From positions 1-46,499 of the IMG/VR virus record IMGVR_UViG_3300037796_000068: a stretch of DNA of 46,499 bases. One strand, given 5' to 3'. The translations under genes and the position numbers were made by a program. The notes under the pieces were generated by a model. The model was given only the letters and a program-made list of their open reading frames with translations, was not told where the DNA came from and did not search any database. Shown here in pieces: positions 25,513-32,128 of this stretch. Origin of the DNA: a virus. Position 1 is the first letter of the stretch; the number at the start of each line of letters is the position of its first letter.

Positions 25513-25958
25513 CGAGAATTTGCTCGTGTCAATTCCTTTGCACGACCCTTGAAATCATCATAATCACGAGACAGAGCGGCTTTAACAATGCGATTGCATA
25601 ATGAGTGTTCGCCCTGCCCGCCCCAGGAATACGCTTCGCTCCATCCTTCTGCCTGACGAATACGATAGGGCAAGCTTGACACTAATTCATCACGCCATGC
25701 CTGTTCGTACCAGCCCCAAGCCGCCTCATTCTGGCGGCGAAAGTCTGCCATCTTATCCATTGTCGTGCTCCCGCTTAGCGGCATGGCTGCGGGATTAGCC
25801 AGATCAATCTGCTGATCATGCGATGGCAATGCATAGTCCGCAAACTTTCCACGGATGTAATCGTATACGAGGCGCGTGTGCTCTTCAGTATCTTCACGAT
25901 ACAGTCTGCCATAGCCTTGCAAAGCCAGGTTTAGTGTTTCCTCGTATGTTCGCCCCAT
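25509..25958 (-). CDS. Hypothetical protein
   Basis: A 149-residue, mainly helical, Tyr/Trp-rich protein (MGRTYEETLNLALQGYGRLY, NEAAWGWYEQAWRDELVSSL). It carries the same leader hairpin and ribosome binding site as the downstream gene, suggesting joint control. No family recognised. Confidence 0.65.
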   Translation of the reverse strand: MGRTYEETLNLALQGYGRLYREDTEEHTRLVYDYIRGKFADYALPSHDQQIDLANPAAMPLSGSTTMDKMADFRRQNEAAWGWYEQAWRDELVSSLPYRIRQAEGWSEAYSWGGQGEHSLCNRIVKAALSRDYDDFKGRAKELTRANSR

Positions 25959-26008
25959 GATGTACCTCCTAGCCCGTTACGATGCCACGGAGCCGGGCTG
26001 CTATTATA
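25956..26008 (-). promoter_or_regulatory. Leader hairpin element, copy A, with TATAAT box
   Basis: Minus strand: TATAAT (26008-26003) followed by AGCAGCCCG ... CGGGCTAGGAGGTACATC and ATG. AGCCCG pairs with CGGGCT immediately before the ribosome binding site. No convincing -35 was found for the TATAAT. Confidence 0.45.
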
Positions 26009-26054
26009 AAAGTTATCCGATGTGTTCCAGTGCGTATTCGAGGGCTTCTTGTGT

Positions 26055-26198
26055 CTACTCGCGGCTCATCTCGCGTTCGTGACACGCGAACTTGATTTCT
26101 TCTTCCAGTTCCGCCAGCATCGCTTCGCGTTCCTGCTCAACGTTCACGAGACCGTTTTCCATCACGTCTGCCAGAATGCTTGTGTATGTGTTTTCCAT
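26055..26198 (-). CDS. Small acidic protein; coding continues past an amber codon to 26013
   Basis: Read on the minus strand, ATG 26198 behind AGGAAGGACACACACA opens a 47-residue acidic helical protein (MENTYTSILADVMENGLVNV ... EIKFACHEREMSRE) that stops at TAG 26055-26057. The same frame continues TQEALEYALEHIG to TAA at 26013-26015, with the same helical, acidic character. TAG is used as a normal stop by other genes here, so this is probably a recent amber mutation, or possibly read-through giving a 61-residue form. Confidence 0.55.
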   Translation of the reverse strand: MENTYTSILADVMENGLVNVEQEREAMLAELEEEIKFACHEREMSRE

Positions 26199-26262
26199 TG
26201 TGTGTGTCCTTCCTAAAAATACTTGCTTGCGACCGCTGCTTCGGCTGCGCCGAGGGCTAAAG

Positions 26263-26517
26263 CTACACTTCTTCCATTGCCTCGATTTGAGGCAAGAAGT
26301 CGCTCAAATACTGATCAAACGTTACCTCCAGCTCGTCGCTGTAGTCCGTGGCATTCGCCTCCACGTACTGCGCAATGCACAGGACGCAGCCACCATCCGC
26401 CATCGTCCAAACCTCCCACGTTTCCGCTACCTTTTGTGCCCGTTCCTCGGCGCTCATTCCCATGATGCCCTGGATCATCTCGTCCTGATTACTGTAGTGC
26501 ATAGCTTCGATCTTCAT
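26263..26517 (-). CDS. Small acidic early protein
   Basis: An 84-residue protein from ATG 26517 (MKIEAMHYSNQDEMIQGIMG), with an AGGAGAG ribosome binding site. It is acidic with one Cys pair (GGCVLCIAQ). First gene behind the promoter/operator at 26564-26593, so probably strongly expressed and regulated. No family recognised. Confidence 0.65.
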   Translation of the reverse strand: MKIEAMHYSNQDEMIQGIMGMSAEERAQKVAETWEVWTMADGGCVLCIAQYVEANATDYSDELEVTFDQYLSDFLPQIEAMEEV

Positions 26518-26563
26518 CGTGTCTCTCCTGTCTGTATTCATTGAGCGTCTCTCAACTGACACC

Positions 26564-26593
26564 ATTGTACACGATTGTGTACTGATCTGTCAA
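26564..26593 (-). promoter_or_regulatory. Leftward promoter with palindromic operator, copy 1
   Basis: On the minus strand TTGACA (26593-26588), an 18-base spacer and TACAAT (26569-26564). The perfect palindrome TACACGATTGTGTA-type (TACAC-N4-GTGTA, 26568-26581) overlaps the -10 and spacer. The whole block recurs at 27572-27614. Confidence 0.75.
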
Positions 26594-26645
26594 GAGGGAA
26601 TTTTGACAATCCGGGCACCAATTTTTGTGCGGCGCTAGTCATCTA

Positions 26646-26876
26646 TTACTTTTTTTGCCGCCTGTACCGTTGCCGCTCACTCAGTTCCTCCAGCGGCTTC
26701 CGCGCCCGCTGCCCTCGCTCGGCGGCGTAGCGCTCGACGCTGGCGCGGGTGACGCGGCCACGGTTCCCGACGGCAGGCGCGGCCTCTAGCCTACCGCGTT
26801 GCACGAGCTTCCGCACGAAGTCGGGGCGGATGTTCAGGTACGCGGAAACTTCGCGATAAGTGAGGGTGTCAGTCAT
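26646..26876 (-). CDS. Excisionase-like HTH protein
   Basis: A 76-residue protein: LTYREVSAYLNIRPDFVRKL is a MerR/excisionase HTH, then RGRLEAAPAVGNRGRVTRAS wing and a very basic tail (SERQRYRRQKK). Likely a DNA-binding regulator or directionality factor; with no integrase in sight, regulation or replicon control seems more likely than excision. Confidence 0.75.
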   Translation of the reverse strand: MTDTLTYREVSAYLNIRPDFVRKLVQRGRLEAAPAVGNRGRVTRASVERYAAERGQRARKPLEELSERQRYRRQKK

Positions 26877-26877
26877 T

Positions 26878-27084
26878 CTACTGCTCTCGACTTACCCACA
26901 TACGTACAGGCGCATACCAGTGTTTACCGTCATCCGTGACAACCATCAACCCGTTGTCATCCTTGCTACCATTGACCATGATCTGCTGCTGCTGAACCGT
27001 ATGCAGTACCGGGTCATGCACCTGTACCAAAGCGCGAACCGTGCGACGATTGTCAAAAGCCTGCTGGAGTTGTTCGTGTGTCAT
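26878..27084 (-). CDS. Small hypothetical protein
   Basis: A 68-residue protein starting MTHEQLQQAFDNRRTVRALV at ATG 27084, behind TAGGAGATG. The body is beta-rich with a Gln tract (TVQQQQIMV) and ends GKHWYAPVRMWVSREQ, suggesting a small barrel fold. It sits in the operon driven from 27584-27613. Function unknown. Confidence 0.6.
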   Translation of the reverse strand: MTHEQLQQAFDNRRTVRALVQVHDPVLHTVQQQQIMVNGSKDDNGLMVVTDDGKHWYAPVRMWVSREQ

Positions 27085-27132
27085 CGTGTCATCTCCTATG
27101 TTGTCATGAGCGGCTCGCGCCGCCCGGTGCAC

Positions 27133-27540
27133 TTACTCTACCGTAAAATCAATCTTAATGATGCACGTGACAATGTCTACCAATGTGGCGCCCTCAGGTG
27201 CAATCCGCTCGTTGAAAAACTGCTCTGCGGCTTCGCGGCTCTCGAAACCGCGCTGGTACTGCTGCTGCTCTCCGTCGGTCGTGGTGTACTCGATGTTGTA
27301 GAGTTGCATTGTCCTGTCTCCTGTGTCGCTATGAGCGGCTTGCTCCTCGCGCTGTGCGAAATACTCTTCTGTGTTCGCATTGTTCACACCTATCGCCGTC
27401 AGACTATCTAGCGTGTGCATATCAGTGCCATTGTCAGTTTCGACAATCGCAATGCGTGTGCCGTCAACGTCGTGTGTGTAGTCTGCAATTGTACCTTCGA
27501 TGCCGTCTGCCGTCTTGACCGTGGTATTGATTGCGAACAT
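27133..27540 (-). CDS. Two-domain small protein with an internal translation start
   Basis: A 135-residue protein from ATG 27540. Residues 1-60 (MFAINTTVKTADGIEGTIAD) look like a small SH3-like barrel; residues 78-135 (MQLYNIEYTTTDGEQQQYQR) look like a second small alpha/beta unit. A good ribosome binding site (AGGAGACAGGACA) precedes the in-frame Met at 27309, so the second unit may also be made alone (27133-27309). It seems to be two formerly separate genes that became joined. First gene behind operator copy 2. Confidence 0.6.
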   Translation of the reverse strand: MFAINTTVKTADGIEGTIADYTHDVDGTRIAIVETDNGTDMHTLDSLTAIGVNNANTEEYFAQREEQAAHSDTGDRTMQLYNIEYTTTDGEQQQYQRGFESREAAEQFFNERIAPEGATLVDIVTCIIKIDFTVE

Positions 27541-27583
27541 TGTGTGTCTCCTTGTGTGTGTTCGTTGTCTCTTAACTGACATC

Positions 27584-27613
27584 ATTGTACACGATTGTGT
27601 ATCGCTATGTCAA
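27584..27613 (-). promoter_or_regulatory. Leftward promoter with palindromic operator, copy 2
   Basis: TTGACA (27613-27608), 18-base spacer, TACAAT (27589-27584) on the minus strand, with the identical TACAC-N4-GTGTA palindrome at 27588-27601. About 40 bases match copy 1 with few differences, mostly in the spacer region next to -35. Confidence 0.75.
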
Positions 27614-27649
27614 GGGGTTCGGGAGATATGATAGGAGATTACTTAGAAA

Positions 27650-28759
27650 CTACCGCATGGACATCGGCATAATGACGTGCGTGTAGCGATCATCCCCGAC
27701 AGGACGCAGCACGAGCGGGGCGTGCGGCCCTATCAACTCTAATGCTACCTGCTGCGTCTCTATCGCCTCTAGCACATCAGCGAGGAACCGCACATTGACG
27801 GCGATCTCGTTATCTCTGCCGTCAATCATCGCGCCGATGGTGCCCTGGTTATCGCCGACGTCCGCGGCATTGGCGCTGAGTGTTAACCCTTCTTTCTCCT
27901 GCACCTGAACCTTCAAGATGCCCTGACTGGCGAGCGCAAAGTGAGACGCGAGCTTGACGGCTTTCGCCAGTTCACGCGTGTCCACAAGACAGCGCGTGGT
28001 GTGCTCTTTGGGGATGATGCGCTCGAAGTCTGGGAACTGGCCGTCAATCAGACGCGAGACAAGCGTGGTTGCGCCTGTCTCAAAAACGACCTGATTGTCG
28101 CTAGCTGCCATCGTGACGGTACCTTCTGCATCCCCGATGATGCCAGCCATTTCGCGCATTGCGTGGGCAGGGATGATCAGATCTGGGCGGGGCTGCATAC
28201 TCTCTGTGCCTAATACGTACTTAGCCAGGCGGTACCCGTCTGCTGCCGCCAGTTTGACGCCTTCCGGGCCAATGCCAACATAGACACCTGTCAGCACCGG
28301 GCGGCTCTCGTCTGTGGCGGCGGCGAATGCGGTGCATTCTATCGCGTCGCGCAATGCGGGTGCCGGGAATGGGATACCCTCCCCGGTTGTGGTAGGAATG
28401 CGCGGAAACTCATCAGCATCTAGCCCGGCGATGTTGGTTACGAAACGGCCGCATTCCAGGCGCAGAGACGCGCCCTTCATTCGGAGCGTTACCATATCAT
28501 TCGGCAACCCGCCCACCACATCCGACAGCAGGCGAGCGGGAACGCTGATACTGCCGTGCGTCCCGGAGAATATCGAGACGCGGGTAGTAATGCTCATTTC
28601 CAGGTTTGTAGCGGCCAACCTGAGCCTACCAGCGGCCACCGTCAGGAGAATGTGAGTGAGACTAGGGATAGATGATTTACCTGCCACAGCAGGGCGTACA
28701 GTGGCTATAGCGCGCCTTAGTTCGGATTGCGGTACAGTGGCTTGCAGTTCGTTCGTCAT
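27650..28759 (-). CDS. dnaN: DNA polymerase III beta sliding clamp
   Basis: A 369-residue bacterial-type beta clamp with the three-domain layout: LRRAIATVRPAVAGKSSIPS at the start, SRPVLTGVYVGIGPEGVKLA and AADGYRLAKY in domain 2, LIDGQFPDFERIIP at the domain 3 boundary, and a C-terminal HVIMPMSMR corresponding to the V-x-M-P-M-R/L tail. It would tether the host replicase (no polymerase is encoded here) to phage DNA. Start overlaps the stop of the dcd gene by one base. Confidence 0.93.
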   Translation of the reverse strand: MTNELQATVPQSELRRAIATVRPAVAGKSSIPSLTHILLTVAAGRLRLAATNLEMSITTRVSIFSGTHGSISVPARLLSDVVGGLPNDMVTLRMKGASLRLECGRFVTNIAGLDADEFPRIPTTTGEGIPFPAPALRDAIECTAFAAATDESRPVLTGVYVGIGPEGVKLAAADGYRLAKYVLGTESMQPRPDLIIPAHAMREMAGIIGDAEGTVTMAASDNQVVFETGATTLVSRLIDGQFPDFERIIPKEHTTRCLVDTRELAKAVKLASHFALASQGILKVQVQEKEGLTLSANAADVGDNQGTIGAMIDGRDNEIAVNVRFLADVLEAIETQQVALELIGPHAPLVLRPVGDDRYTHVIMPMSMR

Positions 28760-29361
28760 TACATCCTCGCTTCTGTTACGTCGGTTTGCCCCTGATACTT
28801 ACCTTTTTTATCCGCATACGACACCTCGCACGTCGCATCGGCTTTCCAGAATTGCACCTGTGCAATACCCTCCCCAATGTGGATAATTGACGCCAGCGGC
28901 GCGGTGTTGCTAATCTCAATCGTGACATGGCCCTCCCATTCAGGTTCGAGCGGTGTCACGTTGACGATGGTGCCATTGCGAGCGTACGTGCTCTTTCCCA
29001 ACACCGTGCACGTCACGTTGCGCGGGATGCGGAACCGCTCTACAGAGCGCCCCAAGACAAACGAATACGGCGGCATGACCAGAAAGATCGGCTGCCCGTC
29101 TGCCTGGAAAACATACGGATCTATGGCGTATGGCACGTCCTGCTCATGCGTCTGTACGTTAATCCATTGTGCCAATTCGGGTCGTTTCGGGTCGAGCGCT
29201 ATACCCCGCTGAGGATAGCGAAATACGGCGTCAATCCGCATATCGTAGCCATAGGACGTAAGCCCATACGAAACAGCCGGCGCGCCTACAGCTTCGTTGT
29301 ACGGCGTGATCATGCCGCCGTGAGCGAGCGCCCGAATTTGATGATCTGCGAGTGGTGTCAT
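28759..29361 (-). CDS. dcd: dCTP deaminase
   Basis: A 200-residue enzyme converting dCTP to dUTP (or directly to dUMP in bifunctional forms). Diagnostic motifs: SYGLTSYGYDMRI, FVLGRSVERFRIP, GKSTYARNGTIVNVTPLEPE with the catalytic Glu in EPEWEGHVTIEIS, and GEGIAQVQFWK. ATG 29361 is chosen over upstream in-frame starts because of the GGGAGGATATC ribosome binding site. Supplies pyrimidine nucleotides during phage replication; coupled to dnaN. Confidence 0.93.
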   Translation of the reverse strand: MTPLADHQIRALAHGGMITPYNEAVGAPAVSYGLTSYGYDMRIDAVFRYPQRGIALDPKRPELAQWINVQTHEQDVPYAIDPYVFQADGQPIFLVMPPYSFVLGRSVERFRIPRNVTCTVLGKSTYARNGTIVNVTPLEPEWEGHVTIEISNTAPLASIIHIGEGIAQVQFWKADATCEVSYADKKGKYQGQTDVTEARM

Positions 29362-29486
29362 GATATCCTCCCGAAAAATCGACGCGAGTTCTCCTCCACA
29401 TACCAATCATACCGCGCCCATGCACTATGCGTGCCCTCACTCAGAGCGCGTGCCAATGCACGCCAGACCTTGCGATTGATTTTCAT
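29358..29486 (-). CDS. 42-residue basic protein
   Basis: MKINRKVWRALARALSEGTH... is basic and helical, with aromatic residues (SAWARYDWYVEE). A strong AGAAGGGAGAGGGAAGT precedes ATG 29486, and its stop overlaps the dcd start. Although the frame stays open into the repeat array upstream, the purine-rich ribosome binding site marks this start. Function unknown. Confidence 0.55.
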   Translation of the reverse strand: MKINRKVWRALARALSEGTHSAWARYDWYVEENSRRFFGRIS

Positions 29487-29511
29487 ACTTCCCTCTCCCT
29501 TCTGTAAAAAA

Positions 29512-29669
29512 ACCTTGCCAGGCCTGGCCTGGCCATGCCGCGCCTTGCCCTGCCCAGCCTTGCCTGCCTTGTGGGCAGTTTTCGAACGTGCCCAGGTTCC
29601 CAAGCCTTGCCGGGCCGCGCCTCGCCTTGCCCAGACGTGCCCAGCCAAGCCATGCCATGCCTGCCGTGT
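29512..29669. repeat. GCCNN pentanucleotide array 1
   Basis: GCC recurs at 5-base spacing over about 150 bases, e.g. GCCAG GCCTG GCCTG GCCAT, and GCCTT GCCGG GCCGC GCCTC, with a non-repeat interruption near 29573-29610. The last two bases vary (TT, AT, GC, CA, TG). It lies right after the stop of the 29670 gene and before the 29486 gene, so it is transcribed on the minus strand as NNGGC units. Confidence 0.85.
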
Positions 29670-30359
29670 CTAATCCGGGTCGGGGTATGTGTCGATGGCT
29701 GCTACAATCGTTGCAAAGTAGTCATAGCGGCGAAACCCGTCTGCCCACTTCTTCAGGTTACGAAGTGACTCACGATGCCTCTCTGGTATGCCCTCAAGCA
29801 TGGCAGGCGGCGGCGGTGGGGGCAGCCGAACGCTACCAGAGGCGGGCGCCGGTTCTGGCGCTGGCGCTGGCTGCGGTTCAGGTTGCGGTGATTTCTGTTT
29901 CACCGTCATCTTTTTCATTTGCGTGTCTTCGAGAGCGAGCTCTGTGGAGTAAATTGTAAGCGGCAAACGGCGATACTTGTTTGCGTGTTCTGAGCGCCCG
30001 TAGATGCCCATTGACTCAAAAGCCCGCTCGTTGGTCTTGTATACATTGCCTGTTTGCATGTCTTTGACAACCACGCAAACTGAACGAGGAACCTCTTGTA
30101 GTTTGTAGCAGTACCACAAGTGAGCGGCTTCCGCCTGATCATTTTCATACACGAAGTCATGCATAGGGTGTGCTGGTTCTCGAGCTGCAATGGCAATCAG
30201 AGACGCATCCCAATTGCCATCTTCATCAAAACCTTGCTGCATTACACGAGTGAGCGTATCGCTGTCCAGGTTTTTTAACTTTCGGTTAACCCATGCACCT
30301 TCAATCCAGTCATATCCGCACTCAACCTCTATGTGTGGTGTGTGTTCTATTTCTGTCAT
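29670..30359 (-). CDS. Conserved phage protein, partner of the 30359 gene
   Basis: A 229-residue protein. The motif HPMHDFVYENDQAEAAHLWY (about residues 64-83) matches a recurrent phage pattern HPxHxxFEWDDxxAAxxYR found in proteins of unknown function that often accompany the kind of gene found next door. A Pro/Ala/Glu-rich linker (about 155-190) leads to a C-terminal helical region (HRESLRNLKKWADGFRRYDY). Overlaps its neighbour by one base; flanked downstream by array 1. Confidence 0.7.
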   Translation of the reverse strand: MTEIEHTPHIEVECGYDWIEGAWVNRKLKNLDSDTLTRVMQQGFDEDGNWDASLIAIAAREPAHPMHDFVYENDQAEAAHLWYCYKLQEVPRSVCVVVKDMQTGNVYKTNERAFESMGIYGRSEHANKYRRLPLTIYSTELALEDTQMKKMTVKQKSPQPEPQPAPAPEPAPASGSVRLPPPPPPAMLEGIPERHRESLRNLKKWADGFRRYDYFATIVAAIDTYPDPD

Positions 30360-30967
30360 TAGTCCCTCTCCTCTACTTCCACGCTGTCAACCCGAAACAT
30401 ACCCCACGCGCCGTCTTTCTCTGGGCGAAACTCCCCAACCCCAACCGAGAACCCCGCCTGATCAATCAGTGCCAGAAGTTGCTCAAGCGTCAAGGCGCGA
30501 CGATTAAGGCGAATGGGCAGCGTGGCGCTCCACTCTGGGAATCCGGGCCGGTAGCGCAGATCAGCGGTGCCCTGTCCCACGCGTACCGTGTCCTCCCTCA
30601 TACGCGGCTCGCCCTCGATGGGAACAAACTCGCCATCGATGTGGAGTGCACCACGCAGAAACGTCATCGGCAACCCGTCTACTTGCCGCGCCGCGCTCAC
30701 GATAGCTGCCTTAAAGGCAATGGACGGGAAGCACGGGCGCCCGTCGGGGAGGCGGTAGAACGCCTCCTCATAATCCTGCTGTGGGTCTTTAACGCTCCGC
30801 TTCTGGGCCGCCTTCCCCATCTGCTTATCGAGCATCGCCTTTTTGGCTTTTTCACTCCACGCGTGCATGACCAGTTCCGACATACCGACAATCCGAACAT
30901 TCACCCGAAGGATATCAATCCCCGGTACCTCTACTACTCCTGTGTCCTTCTTGGCTGTTGCTGCCAT
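30359..30967 (-). CDS. Conserved phage protein with GxGExRP motif
   Basis: A 202-residue protein with the segments SELVMHAWSEKAKKAMLDKQ, FPSIAFKAAIVSAARQV, EPRMREDTVRVGQGTADLRY and a closing SVGVGEFRPEKDGAWGMFRV. The G-x-G-E-x-R-P glycine loop near the C-terminus is reminiscent of RAMP/Cas7-type folds, but this is a guess; the family is a common phage gene of unknown function. Preceded by AGGAGGCAACACA; array 2 lies in its leader. Confidence 0.72.
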   Translation of the reverse strand: MAATAKKDTGVVEVPGIDILRVNVRIVGMSELVMHAWSEKAKKAMLDKQMGKAAQKRSVKDPQQDYEEAFYRLPDGRPCFPSIAFKAAIVSAARQVDGLPMTFLRGALHIDGEFVPIEGEPRMREDTVRVGQGTADLRYRPGFPEWSATLPIRLNRRALTLEQLLALIDQAGFSVGVGEFRPEKDGAWGMFRVDSVEVEERD

Positions 30968-30995
30968 TGTGTTGCCTCCTATTGTGAATAAAATC

Positions 30996-31215
30996 CAAGC
31001 CTTGCCATGCCATGCCGCGCCGCGCCTTGCCTAGCCGGGGCCCGCCGCGCCCTGCCTTGCCTGCCGTTATAAAATCCACGCCAAGCCAAGCCCAACCTAA
31101 CCATGCCGTTCCGTCGGCTCGCCTAACCTAGCCTAACCTAGCCACGCCTTGCCCTGCCTGCCATGCCTTGCCACACCTCACCAAAGGCTAGCCATGCCTA
31201 GCCACGCCTGCCTAC
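30996..31215. repeat. GCCNN pentanucleotide array 2
   Basis: About 220 bases of imperfect GCCNN units in the only gene-free stretch of about 300 bases (30968-31268). Examples: GCCTT GCCAT GCCAT GCCGC GCCGC, and the exact 10-base tandem GCCTAACCTA twice near 31111-31133. Two sub-blocks each begin with ATAAAATCCA-n-GCC (30988 and about 31069). It lies between a promoter-like box at 31237-31245 and the gene starting at 30967, so it would form the 5' leader of that mRNA. Confidence 0.85.
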
Positions 31216-31236
31216 ATCATAAGTAGATGTATACTC

Positions 31237-31245
31237 ATAATAGCA
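31237..31245 (-). promoter_or_regulatory. Extended -10 element TGCTATTAT
   Basis: On the minus strand TG-C-TATTAT, one mismatch from the TGnTATAAT boxes elsewhere in the genome, just upstream of array 2. No strong -35. Would drive the 30967 and 29670 genes through the array. Confidence 0.4.
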
Positions 31246-31268
31246 TATCACCCTTTGTTTGCATAGCC

Positions 31269-31619
31269 TCAATCATCCCAGATGTACCAGACGCCGCCAA
31301 ATTTCCTGCCCTCTACCTTACCATCTATAAGCCACTCCCGTAATGTGGATTCCGATATGTCGTGCTGGCGTGCCCACACTGCATTACGAACCCATTTCCC
31401 ACGCACGCGTTGCGCATAGACACGCACATCCGCATTGGCTATGTTCTCGGCGCTCCACCGATGCCAATGATCAGGATTGCGCAAGAATTCGATAATATCA
31501 TCCGCGCTGATGTACGCAGGCGAGCGCTGTTGACACGATAGCATGCCGTGTTGCACCCATCGCTGAACAGTGCGTTCGCTGATGCCCAGGATACTCGCTA
31601 CCCTTCGAGTAGTAGTCAT
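31269..31619 (-). CDS. Double HTH DNA-binding protein
   Basis: A 116-residue protein from ATG 31619. An N-terminal HTH (MTTTRRVASILGISERTVQR) with wing, and a second HTH-like unit (WARQHDISESTLREWLIDGK VEGRKFGGVWYIW) at the C-terminus. Two excisionase-type domains in one chain suggest binding to paired sites. Start overlaps the stop of the tiny membrane protein gene (ATGA). Confidence 0.75.
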   Translation of the reverse strand: MTTTRRVASILGISERTVQRWVQHGMLSCQQRSPAYISADDIIEFLRNPDHWHRWSAENIANADVRVYAQRVRGKWVRNAVWARQHDISESTLREWLIDGKVEGRKFGGVWYIWDD

Positions 31620-31693
31620 CCGAGCACCCCCAGACCCCACAGCGCGATGTAGGCAAAAAAGCCAGCGAGCACCCACCACTTAAGATCGTGCAT
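31616..31693 (-). CDS. 25-residue single-helix membrane peptide
   Basis: MHDLKWWVLAGFFAYIALWG followed by LGVLG is one hydrophobic transmembrane helix. ATG 31693 has the ribosome binding site GGAGAGGGATA, the start overlaps the zinc-ribbon gene and the stop overlaps the next ATG, so it is embedded in a chain of coupled genes. Too short for normal gene callers; function unknown. Confidence 0.55.
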   Translation of the reverse strand: MHDLKWWVLAGFFAYIALWGLGVLG

Positions 31694-31835
31694 TATCCCT
31701 CTCCTTCCTCAACTCGCGCCGCTCGCGTTGCATTGCCGTTTCGTGACAACGCTTACAGCGCCACCGCTGGCTGCTACGGCTGATGATATACACAGTGCCA
31801 CATGAGCACCGTCGGTATTCCTGGTATGGTTTCAT
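31680..31835 (-). CDS. 51-residue zinc-ribbon protein
   Basis: MKPYQEYRRCSCGTVYIISR then WRCKRCHETA carries a C-x-C and a C-x-x-C pair as in small zinc ribbons, followed by a basic/acidic helix (MQRERRELRKERDNARS). ATG overlaps the stop of the upstream gene (ATGA). Likely a small nucleic acid-binding or protein-binding factor. Confidence 0.6.
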   Translation of the reverse strand: MKPYQEYRRCSCGTVYIISRSSQRWRCKRCHETAMQRERRELRKERDNARS

Positions 31836-32128
31836 TGCTCACCCGTGGCCTTCCTGATTGCTGCTTGTGCCTTTGTGAGCAGCGCAACCCATTCAACGGT
31901 ACTACCATTGCGAATGCCAGATACTACCTGATTGACAGTTTCTTCCATTGCCTCTAACGCCTCAAGCAGTTCAGGCGCGGCGGCAATCAGGCGCGAATTC
32001 GCCTCGCGTGTTTCAGGTTCGCCGACATGTATGATACCGGCAATAACAAACTCATCCTCTTCGTCGCCTGCTACTATGTCCCAAAATTCAACGCCTTCCC
32101 TCCAGGGAGCTGGTGTGTGTTTGTTCAT
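31832..32128 (-). CDS. Common phage protein with SRLIAAAPELLEAL motif
   Basis: A 98-residue protein starting MNKHTPAPWREGVEFWDIVA and containing REANSRLIAAAPELLEALEA, the signature of a very widespread small phage protein family of unknown function. Overlaps the rusA stop at its start. Reliable as a gene, function unknown. Confidence 0.75.
   Translation of the reverse strand: MNKHTPAPWREGVEFWDIVAGDEEDEFVIAGIIHVGEPETREANSRLIAAAPELLEALEAMEETVNQVVSGIRNGSTVEWVALLTKAQAAIRKATGEQ

Noticed and set aside
29512-31215. CRISPR array interpretation of the repeat blocks
   Set aside because: Units are five bases with no 25-40 base repeats or spacers, and no cas genes are present.
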